A stretch of 64,000 bases of DNA from Colias croceus (lineage: Eukaryota > Arthropoda > Insecta > Lepidoptera > Pieridae), in the NCBI RefSeq assembly GCF_905220415.1, contig NC_059558.1:7390501-7454500 (forward strand). Direction: 5' to 3'. Positions 10,372-20,796 of the stretch are shown piece after piece. The position numbers were made by a program, and so were the translations under genes. The notes beneath the pieces are model-generated. The model did no database searches and had not been told where the DNA came from. It saw only the letters and a list, made by a program, of their open reading frames with translations. Every line of letters starts with the position of its first letter. Position 1 is the first letter of the stretch.

Positions 10372-10600
10372 CTAGCTGTTGCCCGCAGCTTCGCTTGCGT
10401 GGAAAGATAATTTTTCATGGTATAAGTTTTCATCCCCTATTTTACCCCTTTAGGGTATGAATTTTCTAAAATCCTTTCGTAGGGGACGCCTACGTTATGA
10501 CATCTACCTGCATGCCAAATACCAGCCCGATACGTCCAGTGGTTTGGGCTGTGCATTGATAGATCACTATATCAGTCATCTTTGAGTTTTATATATTATA
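10372..10600 (-). mobile_element. HLE, separate long-body subfamily
   Basis: The minus 3' end is acgcaagcgaagctgcgggcaacagCTAG. The body contains CCAGTGGTTTGGGCTG and TGATCTATCAATGC in sense or antisense. The 5' end is not clean. The copy at 53766 shares this end. Confidence 0.6.
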
Positions 10601-10639
10601 AAAAATACTTTTTATATAATATCATCGTGCAAAATATTT

Positions 10640-10760
10640 TAAATGCTACGTCATACGTAGGCTACCTAAGCTGCTACACAAGTGCGTAGAAGCGTAGCAT
10701 ATTAATACTTGGAGTTTGCTACGCCAAGCATACTACGCAACATCTACGTCGTAGCTGGAT
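10640..10760. repeat. CTACG-rich stretch
   Basis: GCTACG, CTACGT or their inverses occur about eight times in 120 bases, for example ACGTCATACGTAGGCTACC and CTACGTCGTAGC. No clear termini. It may be a decayed MITE. Confidence 0.35.
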
Positions 10761-10868
10761 TGTATTGTAACAATATTGTCGAATTTGGCGATTGATTTAT
10801 TAAATTAGCTTTCAAGTCTTGAATTTTGTATGAAGATAATATACATTGAATACTGTGTTTGTACTTTT

Positions 10869-11057
10869 TGAAGTGAAAACTTCTTTAGCGGCGTTGGGTA
10901 TAAAATCTTAAACTCGCGTCAGGACACGTGGCCTGATCGAAAAAGCGTAAGACGGACTTTTTTTTTAAGCCCTTATATTCCATGCGTAAGACGGATACTA
11001 ATCCAAAATATCAAACATGCTGAACGTTAATAATCAAGTTTTCACTTCTGCCGGCAC
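10869..11057. repeat. M-like repeat bounded by GAAGTGAAAACTTCT / AAGTTTTCACTTC
   Basis: The ends are inverted copies of each other. The interior has GCGTAAGACGGA twice and CGGCACTCCCGGAGTGC, a small hairpin. It is probably a short inverted-repeat element. Confidence 0.45.
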
Positions 11058-11305
11058 TCCCGGAGTGCAACCCGTCTTTTTTTAATATTTTATCAGTTTT
11101 GTACCTGCCATGTATTGTAAACACTGACATTAATAATCTGAATGTTTACAAATGCATGAGTAAATATGGATTTGATGCAGCAGTATTATTTTATTTATGA
11201 TTATTTCGATGAAATATGAGCTCATGTTACCTATATGAGTTCAATTAGTGTATTAAATTCATTTGTATATTTGTGCTTTGATATATTTATCCACATTATC
11301 AAGAA

Positions 11306-11628
11306 CTAGCGGTCCGCCCCGGCGTCGCCCGTAGTACATATTTCGCAATAAAAGGTAGCCTATGTTCTTTCTCAGGGTCTAAAGATTGTCAAATTTCATC
11401 AAAATCGGTACAGTAGTTTATGCGTGAAACCATACATACAATTTTACAAACTTTCCTCTTTTATTTTTTTTATTACTCTTTAACAAAACTATACATAGGA
11501 AACTTATTGCAAACGTATACAAAACAAAACAAGAAAAGTATAGTTTATTAGGCGGCCTTATCACTTAGAAGTGATCTCTTCCAGGCAACCTGGATGTCTG
11601 ATGTGAATCTTTGTAATATTAGTATAGA
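11306..11628 (-). mobile_element. Chimeric HLE (f-like body, c-like end), split by a LINE tail
   Basis: The minus 5' end is TCTATACTAATATTACAAAG. The body is GTTTCACGCATAAACTAC, as in HLE-f. The 3' end is gccggggcggacCGCTAG, as in HLE-c. A LINE 3' fragment interrupts it. Confidence 0.68.
11463..11609 (-). mobile_element. LINE 3' end inserted in an HLE
   Basis: On the minus strand GGTTGCCTGGAAGAGATCAC and GTGATAAGGCCGCC lead to an A/T-rich tail. A related end lies at 36580-36718, and the plus copy at 46366 shares GATAAGGCCGCC. Any target duplication is only a few bases. Confidence 0.65.
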
Positions 11629-12079
11629 TACATGTTACTGACTCAATTTCACTGCATGTAGAATTACCTAAAATATCGTCTAGATATTTCAAGTAGCTAT
11701 AATATTATCTTCATATTACAATAATCATTTGGCAACCTAAAAACTTAAACGTATACATATATAAAATTATAAATTTTTTGTATACATTCATTCAATGTAA
11801 AAGTACAATAAATTTGTAATAAAAGAGTCGAACGCGCGTCGAATTTGCGAATATTGATTGTACGATAAAGAGTGGAAACGGTAGGCGGTTGGATTCACAC
11901 TAAAAATTATTATATTCTGCGTATTTTTTGTCATGTTCAGTGAAATAAAAATCTGCCAAGCGTGAGTTGGTTGCGAACATTTTTAAATATTTAGAAATAT
12001 TGTAAAGAAAAGATTTTGGTTGCTATGTTCCAAATTAACAACGGTTGATGAATTTCCAAAATGTATTGGACATCTATTT
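11629..12079. other. Non-coding DNA, no feature seen
   Basis: AT-rich with no repeat that I recognise. Confidence 0.5.
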
Positions 12080-12091
12080 AAATAATAGTTA

Positions 12092-12292
12092 AGTGAAGTC
12101 CCGTGTCCCCAAGTGGGGTAAGGGGCAGATTCATTATCCATACATCTGTTGCACTGATCAATTTTCTTCAGGGACAAGTAGGTGATCAGCCTTCTGTGTC
12201 ATGCCAGACCGAGACAATTTTTTTCTTCGTCTCCACCGGGAATCGAACCCAGGACCCATGGGTTCTATGCTTACTGTACCAAGGAGGCGGTC
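12092..12292 (-). mobile_element. tRNA-derived SINE, family S1, full length
   Basis: Inverted copy of the element at 1866. It is bounded by a perfect 12-base target duplication AAATAATAGTTA (12080-12091 and 12293-12304). The B box reads GGGTTCGATTCCC on the minus strand. The 3' end has almost no tail. Confidence 0.92.
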
Positions 12293-12388
12293 AAATAATA
12301 GTTAGCAGTAAGTTAAATTAACTACATTGATTTTGACGTATCACGTAAAAAGCGACATTATTCCTGCCTGACATAGGCTATAATTAAT

Positions 12389-12556
12389 TTTTAAGCTATT
12401 GCATAGCTTCTATCGCGGGCCTTGAGCGCGGGGACCGAATGGAGAAATTCCGTAACGAAAAAACCTCACGCTCCCCTCTCCGACGGCTCGAAGGTGTGGC
12501 TTGAAGGCATAGCATGCAATAGCTTTACCGCGGCAGTCCCCGAGTGCCACACGTCG
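12389..12556 (-). mobile_element. Unclassified SINE-like repeat (family T), copy 1
   Basis: On the minus strand it runs ACGTGTGGCACTCGGGGACT, CGCGGTAAAGCTATTGCAT, a GC-rich middle and CAATAGCTTAAAAA. It is strikingly GC-rich in an AT-rich setting. Three copies (also 25647 and 33949) share orientation, length near 160 and an A-rich end. No A or B box is evident. The minus open frame over it is a by-product of GC content. Confidence 0.65.
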
Positions 12557-13339
12557 TTTATTTTCATTCTGACAACCCGGGCCGAGCCTGTAATACCAGT
12601 TAATATATAAACACATAAAATAGTATTATAACGTTAAAATATGAAATTCAATCTATCTAATGTTGTTCTATGTCTGAGACAATTCTAATAACATTCCGTT
12701 CCCCAGACATTCAAATCTGCTTTCAAACTTATAGGTTCATAAAATATACACATACAATAATATGTAGATGTATTGCATAGGTACATTTGCAGGTACATAT
12801 ATAAACACTAGGGTGGAGTGAAAAACATTTTTTTTCATTTTCGTTTCGGCATACCTGTAAAAAGATGCCATTATTGCTCATAAATACACATGCAAAATTA
12901 TACTTTGCAGATGATACATTTAGAGGTGCCCCCAACATCATGAACTTTCAGAAATTCAAAAAATTTAGTCGAAAATCATTAAAGTTTAATTTTGACAAAT
13001 TAACGCTAAATAAGATTCTGTGTTATCTCGTTGGTTGCCAACGGGAAGACACAGAATACACAATATTTCAATATATAAAAAAGTGGCTATCGCTGGCTAC
13101 CAGTGGCTCTGGTCGGTGGCCCGTTTGCGCCGACTCTTATTGTAGGAAACATTGATTTTAAACAGTGCCGTTAAGGAAATAACACTAATGTTAGTAATAC
13201 TTCTAAATTAAATTTTACACGTAAATACAATTAAGTTCATAATTTAATATTTTTGATGCGAGTTCCATATATAATTTTGCTTTGTTACAGTAAAATGTTG
13301 CAAGTCAAAATACGACAAAGGACATGTTGTCCTGTATTT

Positions 13340-13921
13340 TGTTTGCCAGAGAAGTACCCAGTGAATCAATTACCAACTTATACTGATGCAAAGAAACTAT
13401 TACTTATTTATTAAATATGAATTTAAACCTGATAAAATAACAAAATTCGTGATTTATCCGAAAGATTAGCTACGGAAATGTTTGATGTGTGGCGAAAAGC
13501 GTCGCTTTCCACTATTAGCTTTAACAGAGTACTACAACTTATTCGACACACCATATTTTATGAATATAGACGCTTATTAAAACCTTATCAAGACCGACAA
13601 ACGAACAAAAAAGAACAAGAAAAGATAACTGAAGTATTTTGTCACTCAGTACCAAAGGTTATTAAATGTTTGAAGTTGCAAATGCATTTTTTTTAACTCT
13701 CTTGTACTTGCTCAAAAGATTATACCGACTTAACTATGTGGCAAGAATGTAAGAAAACTGAGCCTCTGACTTCTAATTTATCTGAAGAAACCTTAAAAGA
13801 CATCGTGAAAAGGGGTTTGACTAGGTTTCAGAATATCAAAGATTTTCTATGCCTTACCCAGGCCGTAAAGCAAATTATCAAATTGGTGACAGAAGCTTCA
13901 AGTGCAGTTTGTTGAGAAAAT
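13340..13921 (+). pseudogene. Decayed protein of an orphan, repeat-associated arthropod family
   Basis: Coding blocks in shifting plus frames read in order: LPTYTDAKKLLL (about 13370); DVWRKASLSTISFNRVLQLI at 13484; YRRLLKPYQDRQTNKKEQEK at about 13566; LSEETLKDIVKRGLTRF at about 13780; and TQAVKQIIKLVTEASSAV before a stop at about 13915. From memory this order (LPT...., W.KA.IPT....RV..I...Y..L.K...R, TQAVER..KLVTEAS) matches a large uncharacterised family repeated in aphids and other insects. Frameshifts and stops make it non-functional. It lies wholly between the TIRs of 12809-14555, so it is probably that element's own protein. It has no recognised catalytic motif, so the transposase role is inference. 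Confidence 0.6.
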
Positions 13922-14018
13922 AAACAAAATGATTTTATAATGGCCAGAGTATCAGTATTACAACTGCCAATGCCTAATTTTGAAAAAAAAAATACAGCTA
14001 TCTATACTAATATTTTAA

Positions 14019-14209
14019 TCTATACTAATATTATAAAGCTGAAGATATTGTTTGTTTGAACGCACTAATCTCGAGAACTACTGGTCCGATTTTAAAAGTT
14101 CTTTCGGTGTTAGATAGCCCATTTATCGAAAAAGGCTTTATGCTATATATCATTACGCTTAAATTAACAGGAGCGGAGCCACGCGGGTGAAACCGCGAAG
14201 CGCATCTAG
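14019..14209 (+). mobile_element. HLE-b nested in the 12809 element
   Basis: Starts TCTATACTAATATTATAAAG; a first partial start, TCTATACTAATATT, sits 18 bases upstream. Ends gtgaaaccgcgaagcgcatCTAG, then T. Confidence 0.75.
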
Positions 14210-14563
14210 TACTAAATTATTACTTATTTCTGATATTTTCATTCCTCTATAATATCATTTTCATTCATGTAAAACGTTAAAACAACTAATCAGGCTATTA
14301 TTTAATGTATCACAAAGAAGTTTGTTGTATAATAGACTTGAAGGCCATAAAAATACTGTGATTAAAAAATAAATCAAAGTTTGCTAAAAAATCATATTTT
14401 TCTAATTTTCAATTGGGTTGGGGCACCTCAAAACATCTAGACACGTAAACAATATTTTGTATGCTGAATTCACTCACTAAAAGGCACCTTTCTGTCGCTA
14501 TGCCATTTGAAAAAAACAAAAAAAAAATTCTTTCATACATTATCACTCCACCCTAATAAACAC

Positions 14564-14859
14564 ACATCTTCATAAAAATACTTCAATATTATTTATTTTA
14601 TTAAATTTTACACAGCGTCAATATTTCATACAAGCAATTGCCTTCATATAATCCTATGTAAGAATATAGAAAATAAACGTAATTATGATATATCGTATCA
14701 TTTACGGTACCACCCTGCTTTGTCCGTGCTACGTATTACATTTATTATAATATAGCCTAAAGCACCCATATACATATCCAACAGTGAAAGAATTTTTAAA
14801 TACCAGTAGTTCCTGACATTAACAATTATTCAGCTCAATATAATAAGCATTATAGATTA
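14564..14859. other. Non-coding DNA
   Basis: AT-rich. A stretch near 14710-14850 (accaccctgctttgtccgtg..) may be a very old HLE remnant. Confidence 0.4.
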
Positions 14860-15054
14860 CTAGCTGTGCCGCGCGGTTTCACCCACATTACTCCGCTCCT
14901 GTTTGTCTTAGCTTGATGATATATAGCCTATATTACTCGTGGATAATGTAGCTTTCGAAAGTTGAAAGAATTTTTAAAATCAGTCCAGTAGTTTATGAGC
15001 CTATTCATTACAATCAAACAAACAAAGTTTTCCTCTTTATAATATTAGTGTAGA
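14860..15054 (-). mobile_element. HLE-b abutting another HLE
   Basis: The minus strand runs TCTACACTAATATTATAAAG to gtgaaaccgcgcggcacagCTAG. Its 5' TC directly follows the CTAG of the HLE-f on its right, with no base between. Confidence 0.72.
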
Positions 15055-15257
15055 CTAGATTTCCGCCTGCGGCTTCGCCCGCGTTTTCAAAGGAAACCCC
15101 GCATTCCCGTGTGATTTCCCGGGTTAAAACCTATCCTATGTTTTTATCCAAGTTACCCTCTATATGTGTGCTAAGTTTCATTGTAATCGGTTCCGTAGTT
15201 TATGCGTGAAAACCATACGTACATACAAACCTTTCCTCTTTAAAATATTAGTATAGA
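15055..15257 (-). mobile_element. HLE-f, full length
   Basis: The minus strand starts TCTATACTAATATTTTAAAG and ends gcgaagccgcaggcggaaatCTAG at the neighbour's first base. Confidence 0.75.
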
Positions 15258-15690
15258 TTATCGGAATTCATAAAATAAAGTTGAAAAAACAATAAATATA
15301 TACGAGGTAATACGCAAAAAATAACAAATTAAAATCAGGAAACGAGAGGTACCACGTTTCCGCTGCGAAGGTACTTTATAGGCAACCGTCGGTATAAAAA
15401 TAAAACGTGTAAAATTTTCCATGGAAATGGTAAATGTATTAATGGTAAGTGGCTCATTGGTTATAAGTTTGTTAAAAACTAAGGGTTTGATACAGGTATT
15501 AATTATTATTTGTTTAAGTAAATTGTAAATCTAATAGCTACGAAACTTAGGGGAAAAAAGCAATCTCATTACAACGAAATGTCAAAATAAAAATTATGTT
15601 AAATCATGTATATACATTATACAGCTTTTTACTATTTACCTTGTTTTGTAAATGATTAGTTTAACTAAATATTACCTCTTTATTATGAAA
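15258..15690. other. Non-coding DNA, no feature seen
   Basis: AT-rich. Contains short unexplained GC patches around 15345-15400. Confidence 0.45.
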
Positions 15691-15870
15691 TCCTTACTAA
15701 TATTATAAATGTGAAAGTAACTCTGTCTGTCTGTTACTCAATCACGCCTAAACTACTGAACCAATTTGAATGAAATTTGGTATGGAGATATTTTGATACC
15801 CGAGCAAAGGATATAGGCTACCTTTTATTGCGAAATATGTACCACGGGCGAAGCCGGGGCGGACCACTAG
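15691..15870 (+). mobile_element. Chimeric HLE (a body, c end)
   Basis: The first 140 bases are HLE-a (TCCTTACTAATATTATAAAT and GATATTTTGATACCCGAGC). From about 15823 it switches to the c end, AAATATGTACCACGGGCG then cggggcggaccaCTAG. Confidence 0.75.
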
Positions 15871-16193
15871 TTCTACATATTCACTAAACAGCTATACCTA
15901 TCAAATGATGGAAAGTACCTACAGTAGGTAAATACTACACATATTACGGTCGAAAAATAGTTACCATACAGATAAATATGTAGTACATATAACAACCATT
16001 CGATAATTAAATAATATGTGTGCGTGTAAGGACCTTATACATATATGCATGTGTGTGTCGCACTAACAAAAACCCAGACTCGAAATTGTAACACTCGCCA
16101 TATCGTCTCATACCAAACATTGTCATGATTGGAGTATCAAGTGTTAGATCGAAGCCGGCCATTACTGAGGTCCCGGCCGGATATCCGGACCCC
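15871..16193. other. Non-coding DNA
   Basis: AT-rich at first, then mixed composition from 16070. Contains the 12-base palindrome CCGGATATCCGG at 16177-16188. Confidence 0.45.
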
Positions 16194-16230
16194 TATAAAG
16201 ATACCAAGCCTGTCTAAAGCTGTTACGCTC
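16194..16230 (+). promoter_or_regulatory. Candidate TATA promoter
   Basis: CTATAAAG at 16193-16200 follows a GC-rich block (cccggccggatatccgg). A transcription start would fall near 16225. The downstream 100 bases look 5'UTR-like but hold no long frame. Weak evidence. Confidence 0.2.
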
Positions 16231-16600
16231 TTTACGATTTTTCGGTGTGTCCAGGCTTTATTTGAAACTTGTAACGTGTGTTTTAAAGTGAATTAAGCGT
16301 TTTGTTTACTTGATTGTATATTTTATGAGCCAACTGTTGGCTGATAAGTCTTAACGCATACAGATGCGAAAGTAGGAAGACAACTTTGATACGCACACAA
16401 ACGTGCATTGGTTGGCCTATTTTTCATGCATTCATTTTAGATTGATAATATGGCTAGGATATAAAATTAAAGCTTGTAAAAAATGTACTAAAAAGTAAAC
16501 AGGACATATTACTTACCTCAAGTATACCTACTTTGTTATTATAATTGATAATTATTTCATGCTAAAGTATCTGAAGAATAACTAGAATTGAAATATGTTT
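16231..16600. other. Non-coding DNA, no feature seen
   Basis: No gene or known repeat before the SINE head at about 16607. Confidence 0.45.
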
Positions 16601-16606
16601 TTGACT

Positions 16607-16885
16607 GACCGGTTGGCTTTGTTGGTAGTAGTTTCTGTGATCTGTGGTTGGTAGTGACCCTGCCTTCCAAGCCAGAGGTCGTGGGTTCGATTCCCACCCG
16701 GGGCAAATATTTGTGTGATGAACATAGATGTTTGCTCTGTGTCTGGGTGTTAATTATCGATATAAGTATTTATTTAAAATTATATATGTATGTTTATCAG
16801 CCACCTGGTTTCCATAACACAAGCGAAAGCTTAGTACGGGATCGGATCGTGCCGTGTGTGAAAATTGTCCTGTTTATTTATTTAT
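16607..16885 (+). mobile_element. tRNA-derived SINE, family S3
   Basis: The head GACCGGTTGGCTTTGTTGG leads to the B box GGGTTCGATTCCCA. The body has TTTGTGTGATGAACATAG and ACGGGATCGGATCGTGCC, and the tail is (TTTA)n. The head carries an internal insertion or duplication of about 26 bases between two TTGGTAGT copies. The open frame at 16648-16977 is the SINE plus its flank. Confidence 0.82.
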
Positions 16886-16889
16886 TTAT

Positions 16890-17427
16890 TATTATTTATT
16901 TTATCAATGCAGTAGTTCTTGATATTGTTAATGTATTCAATATTGCTGTCTGTAGATTTGTTTATTCAATATTATAGAATCTTTTTATCATTTCAACCCA
17001 CGTATTTTGTTTATTTATGAGCGAACCGGAGGGGTTTTATTTGTATAATAAAACATAATGTTTTGATACTAAACGTTATAGAGAAATGTTAGGAGTATTT
17101 TAATATATTTATAGACGGAGTATTTTAATAACTCTGATCATAGCTATATGTCAGACCTATCTACGTATAAAAACTTTACCAAAATGTGTTCAGTAGTTTT
17201 TATGTAATAAAGCAGACGAAATCGAATCTAACATATCAGTCAACTTAATACACCCAAATCTAGAAACTATCCTTTAAAATTAATAATCGGAAGAAAGTAC
17301 CTATGTCTGTCTTACGGCTTAACCAAATCACTAATTATAATGCAAAGCTTCTTTCAAAATAAACATAATATCTTGTTTTATTTATTTTACAATCTCATAA
17401 AAAAGTTTTTTTTCACTTTATAACCTA
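16890..17427. other. Non-coding DNA, no feature seen
   Basis: AT-rich. Confidence 0.5.
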
Positions 17428-17639
17428 CTAGCTTTTCGCCCGCGACTTCGCCCGCGTTTTCAAAGGAAAACCCGCATAGTTCCCGTTCCCGTGGGATTTA
17501 CGTGATAAAACCTATCCTATGTGTTAATCCAAGTTACCCTCTATAATATGTGTGCTAAATTTCTTTATAATCGGTTCAGTAGTTTATGCATGAAAACCAT
17601 ATATACATACAAACCTTTCCTCTTGATAATATTAGTAGA
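17428..17639 (-). mobile_element. HLE-f, full length
   Basis: The minus 3' end is gcgaagtcgcgggcgaaaagCTAG and the 5' end is TCTACTAATATTATCAAG. The body has GTTTTCATGCATAAACTAC. Confidence 0.72.
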
Positions 17640-18010
17640 TATAGACTAAGAAATAAGATGTACAGGAAACAATAAAATCTTGTTCAGCAAATTAATACGT
17701 AAACATGAATAACATTATAATTGCATTTAACGTAGAAAACCGTTTTAAATAACCAATCAGTGATCTTAATTACAGGCGTATGTAGGAGGCTTAAAAATTA
17801 ATTATTTTCTCGAACACTGTATGCTGTGGTAATAACATCTTCTATAATGTACTTTCACTGGGAATATGCTGAAATATCGTCTCGTTTTCAATAAGGTTGA
17901 ATTTAAATATTATACACTGTATCATTTTATGAAGAATTTTGACGATTTACTGAATTGAAATTTATATTGTGTTATAGAAAATAGTAATGTAGCTGTAATA
18001 CATTTAGATA
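17640..18010. other. Non-coding DNA, no feature seen
   Basis: AT-rich. Confidence 0.5.
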
Positions 18011-18208
18011 TCTATAGTAATATTATAAAGCTGAAGAGCTTGTTTGTTTGTTTGAACGCGCTAATCTCAGGAACTACTGGTCCAATTTGAAAAAATCTTT
18101 CGATGTTAGATAGCTCATTTGTCAAGGAAGGCTATACCCATATTATATAATCACGCAAAGACCAACAGGAGCGAAGAACTGCGAGTAAAACCGCGGGAAC
18201 AGGTAATT
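18011..18208 (+). mobile_element. HLE-b, degraded end
   Basis: Starts TCTATAGTAATATTATAAAG. The 3' end reads aaccgcgggaacaggtaa, so the CTAG is lost. Confidence 0.65.
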
Positions 18209-18669
18209 TTTTATAACCAACATGTGTGTATGAAATTAAGCTAATATTGATCACACAAAAATACACTTAAACAAAATTAAAACAACCAAATATTAATACA
18301 TTTAAAACAGTTACAATTTGGATCTGCCAATTTTCCGCTAACAAGTTTTTTTAAATTATTTTTATAATCCCTTTTCCTGGGCGATTTAATTCAACTCACG
18401 CCCCGCTTAAAAATTGGATTTTTATTCCATTATTCAATTATTATAATGTTCCTTAAATTACTTATTCAGTACAGTGGTTGGTGACTTGGAATATTTGGCT
18501 AACCGGTTCAGGTTTGTAGAGGTATGTACATATTTCTAGAAAGATTACGAAAATGTGTATTGAATGCTGCGTATTATAATCTAAATGTATGTATTGATAT
18601 AAAATTATGTTTATGTCTTATCAACAGACTGCTTAGATAAATATTTCATAGATTTAATATATATGAATA
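18209..18669. other. Non-coding DNA, no feature seen
   Basis: AT-rich. Confidence 0.5.
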
Positions 18670-18877
18670 CTAGCTTTCCGCCCGCGGCTTCGCCCGCGTT
18701 TTCAAAGAAAAACCCGTTCCCGTAGGATTTCCGGGATAAAACCTATCCTATGTCCTTTCTCGGATATCAAAATATCTCTATACCAAATTTCATGCAAATT
18801 GGTTCAGTAGTTAAGGCGTGATTGAGTAACAGACAGACAGACAGAGTTACTTTCGCATTTATAATATTAAGTATGGA
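18670..18877 (-). mobile_element. HLE-a, full length
   Basis: The minus strand starts TCCATACTTAATATTATAAA and ends gcgaagccgcgggcggaaagCTAG. Confidence 0.75.
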
Positions 18878-19354
18878 TTATGGTGGGATTATGTCATCAT
18901 ATTATGACAAGAAGCTTTGTTTAAGTTTCATCTCAATGTAATATATAATGTATTTTCAATGAGCACATGGTACTGATATTGTAATATTTTGTAGAAAATA
19001 TCTCTTTTTCTAATGACTTTATTATAATCATTTTCACCAAGCATAAAACTAACGACACGACGTAATTATCATTTACTAAGAAAACACTATAAAACAGAAA
19101 TGAATAAATGCAATAGTTGTGCTTAAATAAACACAATAGTAGAAATAAACACAAACGAAACAGCTGTCGCAACTCATGACGTCACGCAAATATTGTTATA
19201 TTAAGCACCCGTAATCCAATTCCGCCTTTTTGTGGAATTTAATTTCCCCCAAGAGTTCCCTTTGTTTTGGGGTAAATGTTGCGTCAATCAAACGGAACAG
19301 GACCTGTGTACTTTGGAGATATTTAAAAGTAATTCCCGTAGTTGTTCTACACGT
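18878..19354. other. Non-coding DNA, no feature seen
   Basis: The minus open frame 18933-19172 has no domain-like feature. Confidence 0.45.
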
Positions 19355-19455
19355 GAACTCAAACATTTATTCATTCAATTAGACTTCTTCTAAAAGCACT
19401 TTTGAATCGTCATAGTTTTACCAATTACCACCGATTCGGAAAGCAGTTTCTATGG
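19355..19455 (-). mobile_element. CR1-type LINE 3' end
   Basis: The minus strand reads CCGATTCGGTGG, TGACGATTCAAAAGTGCTTT, AGTCTAATTGAATGAATAAA and TGTTTGAGTT. The same tail appears at 20891 (plus) and 41027 (minus). Confidence 0.7.
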
Positions 19456-19855
19456 AAAATATAATTTATTATCATAACAACTTGAAATCTCCATCTTTAT
19501 ACATTAGTTTTATAATTTTGCAGGTTTTTCACGCCAAAAAAATCGTCACGTCTTGAAATTTGTTTAAAATCTGTCGATTGAATCTAAGAATTTTTTTCCA
19601 AGAACTATTTGTTTGGGAAATCTATGTTGCAAACATAAGCATAATACTATAATACCTATTAAATAACTAAAATTCTCTACAAGGGTTATTCGTGGAAGTC
19701 ATTCTTCTGGCATGCTTGACGTAGAAGTAAGTAGCTCTGCGAAGGACATTCTCCTTAGAAATAGTCCTTATAAATTCTTCATATTTTTAATGTAAAATTT
19801 CATAGAAATACTTGTTGAAACTAACCTCGTGACCGTAATAAATTTAAAAATCGTT
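19456..19855. other. Non-coding DNA, no feature seen
   Basis: No known repeat or coding motif. Confidence 0.45.
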
Positions 19856-20048
19856 TCTATACGTAACATTTAAACGCTGAAAAGTTTGTTTGTTTGAACG
19901 CGCTAATCCTAGGAACTACTGGTCCGATTTGAAAAATTATTACAGTGTTAGATAGCCCATTTATGGACATATAACGAGGAAGGCATATCATCACGATAAT
20001 ACCAACAAGAGTAACGTAGTACTGCGGAGTACCGCGGGGCACAGCTAG
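19856..20048 (+). mobile_element. HLE-b
   Basis: Starts TCTATACGTAACATTTAAAC and ends gtaccgcggggcacagCTAG, then T. Several small indels against other b copies. Confidence 0.68.
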
Positions 20049-20370
20049 TTCTATATATTTTTCTAGTTTCACTTTAATATCGTATCTTATGAAATCTATA
20101 CCTAGATTATTTATCTATCAGTTTTAAGAGAAAACAATATACAATATTGTTTTCTGTTCGGTATGAGACGTTCTAGGAATTTCGATGGATTATTCCAACG
20201 AATCCTTTCATTAGCCTTTGTCGATAAAACTATTCTCATATTAAATTTCTGTACGATTGGCGTATTGTTAACCTCACAGTGTACGCAGTCTTCGAATTTA
20301 TGCCTAATATTTAGAAATAAATTCATTCTAACATAAACAGAACACAATACACACAAAAATAAGTACATTT
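20049..20370. other. Non-coding DNA with an 85-codon minus open frame
   Basis: The minus frame 20111-20368 has mixed residues but no motif I recognise. Not called as a gene. Confidence 0.4.
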
Positions 20371-20502
20371 TCTTCTATATAATAAAAATAAATCGCCAAA
20401 CGTGTTGCTAAGCGCAATACTCGAAAACGGCTGAACCCATTTCAAGGAGGGTTCTTAGGGAGAGAAAATGTAAATATGTACCACGGGCGAATCCGGCCGG
20501 TA
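20371..20502 (+). mobile_element. HLE-c, 3'-truncated by the next copy
   Basis: TCTTCTATATAATAAAAATA and AATCGCCAAACGTGTTGC begin the copy. It runs to CCACGGGCGAATCCGGCCGG and stops where the next c element starts. Confidence 0.65.
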
Positions 20503-20676
20503 TCTTTAATAGGTATAAAAATTAATCCCAAAATGTGTTGGTAAGCGCATAACTTGAGAACGGCTGAACCGATTTCGTTAATTCTTTTTTTATTATATTC
20601 CTTGAAGTACGAGGATGGTTCTTATGTAGAGAAAACGTAAACATGTACCACGGGCGGAGCCGGAGCGGACCGCTAG
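20503..20676 (+). mobile_element. HLE-c, full length
   Basis: TCTTTAATAGGTATAAAAAT after A begins the copy. Ends gccggagcggacCGCTAG, then T. Confidence 0.72.
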
Positions 20677-20796
20677 TTTAATATAATAAGACTTTTGTAG
20701 CTCCTATACGATCGGCTAGGAGCAGAATTTTTTTCTTATTCTAAAGAGTTTCAGTTGCAATTCACAATGTCAATTGCAAGAATATTTAAAAAATCT

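Larger units (their letters stand above)
12809..14555. mobile_element. DNA transposon, TAGGGTGGAGTGA ends, 8-base target duplication
   Basis: Terminal inverted repeats TAGGGTGGAGTGA are flanked by exact ATAAACAC copies (12801-12808 and 14556-14563). An 8-base duplication fits hAT or P superfamilies. Subterminal regions are rich in T/A runs. The interior holds a decayed plus-strand coding sequence and a later HLE-b insertion. The total of about 1.75 kb includes roughly 190 bases of HLE. Confidence 0.82.
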
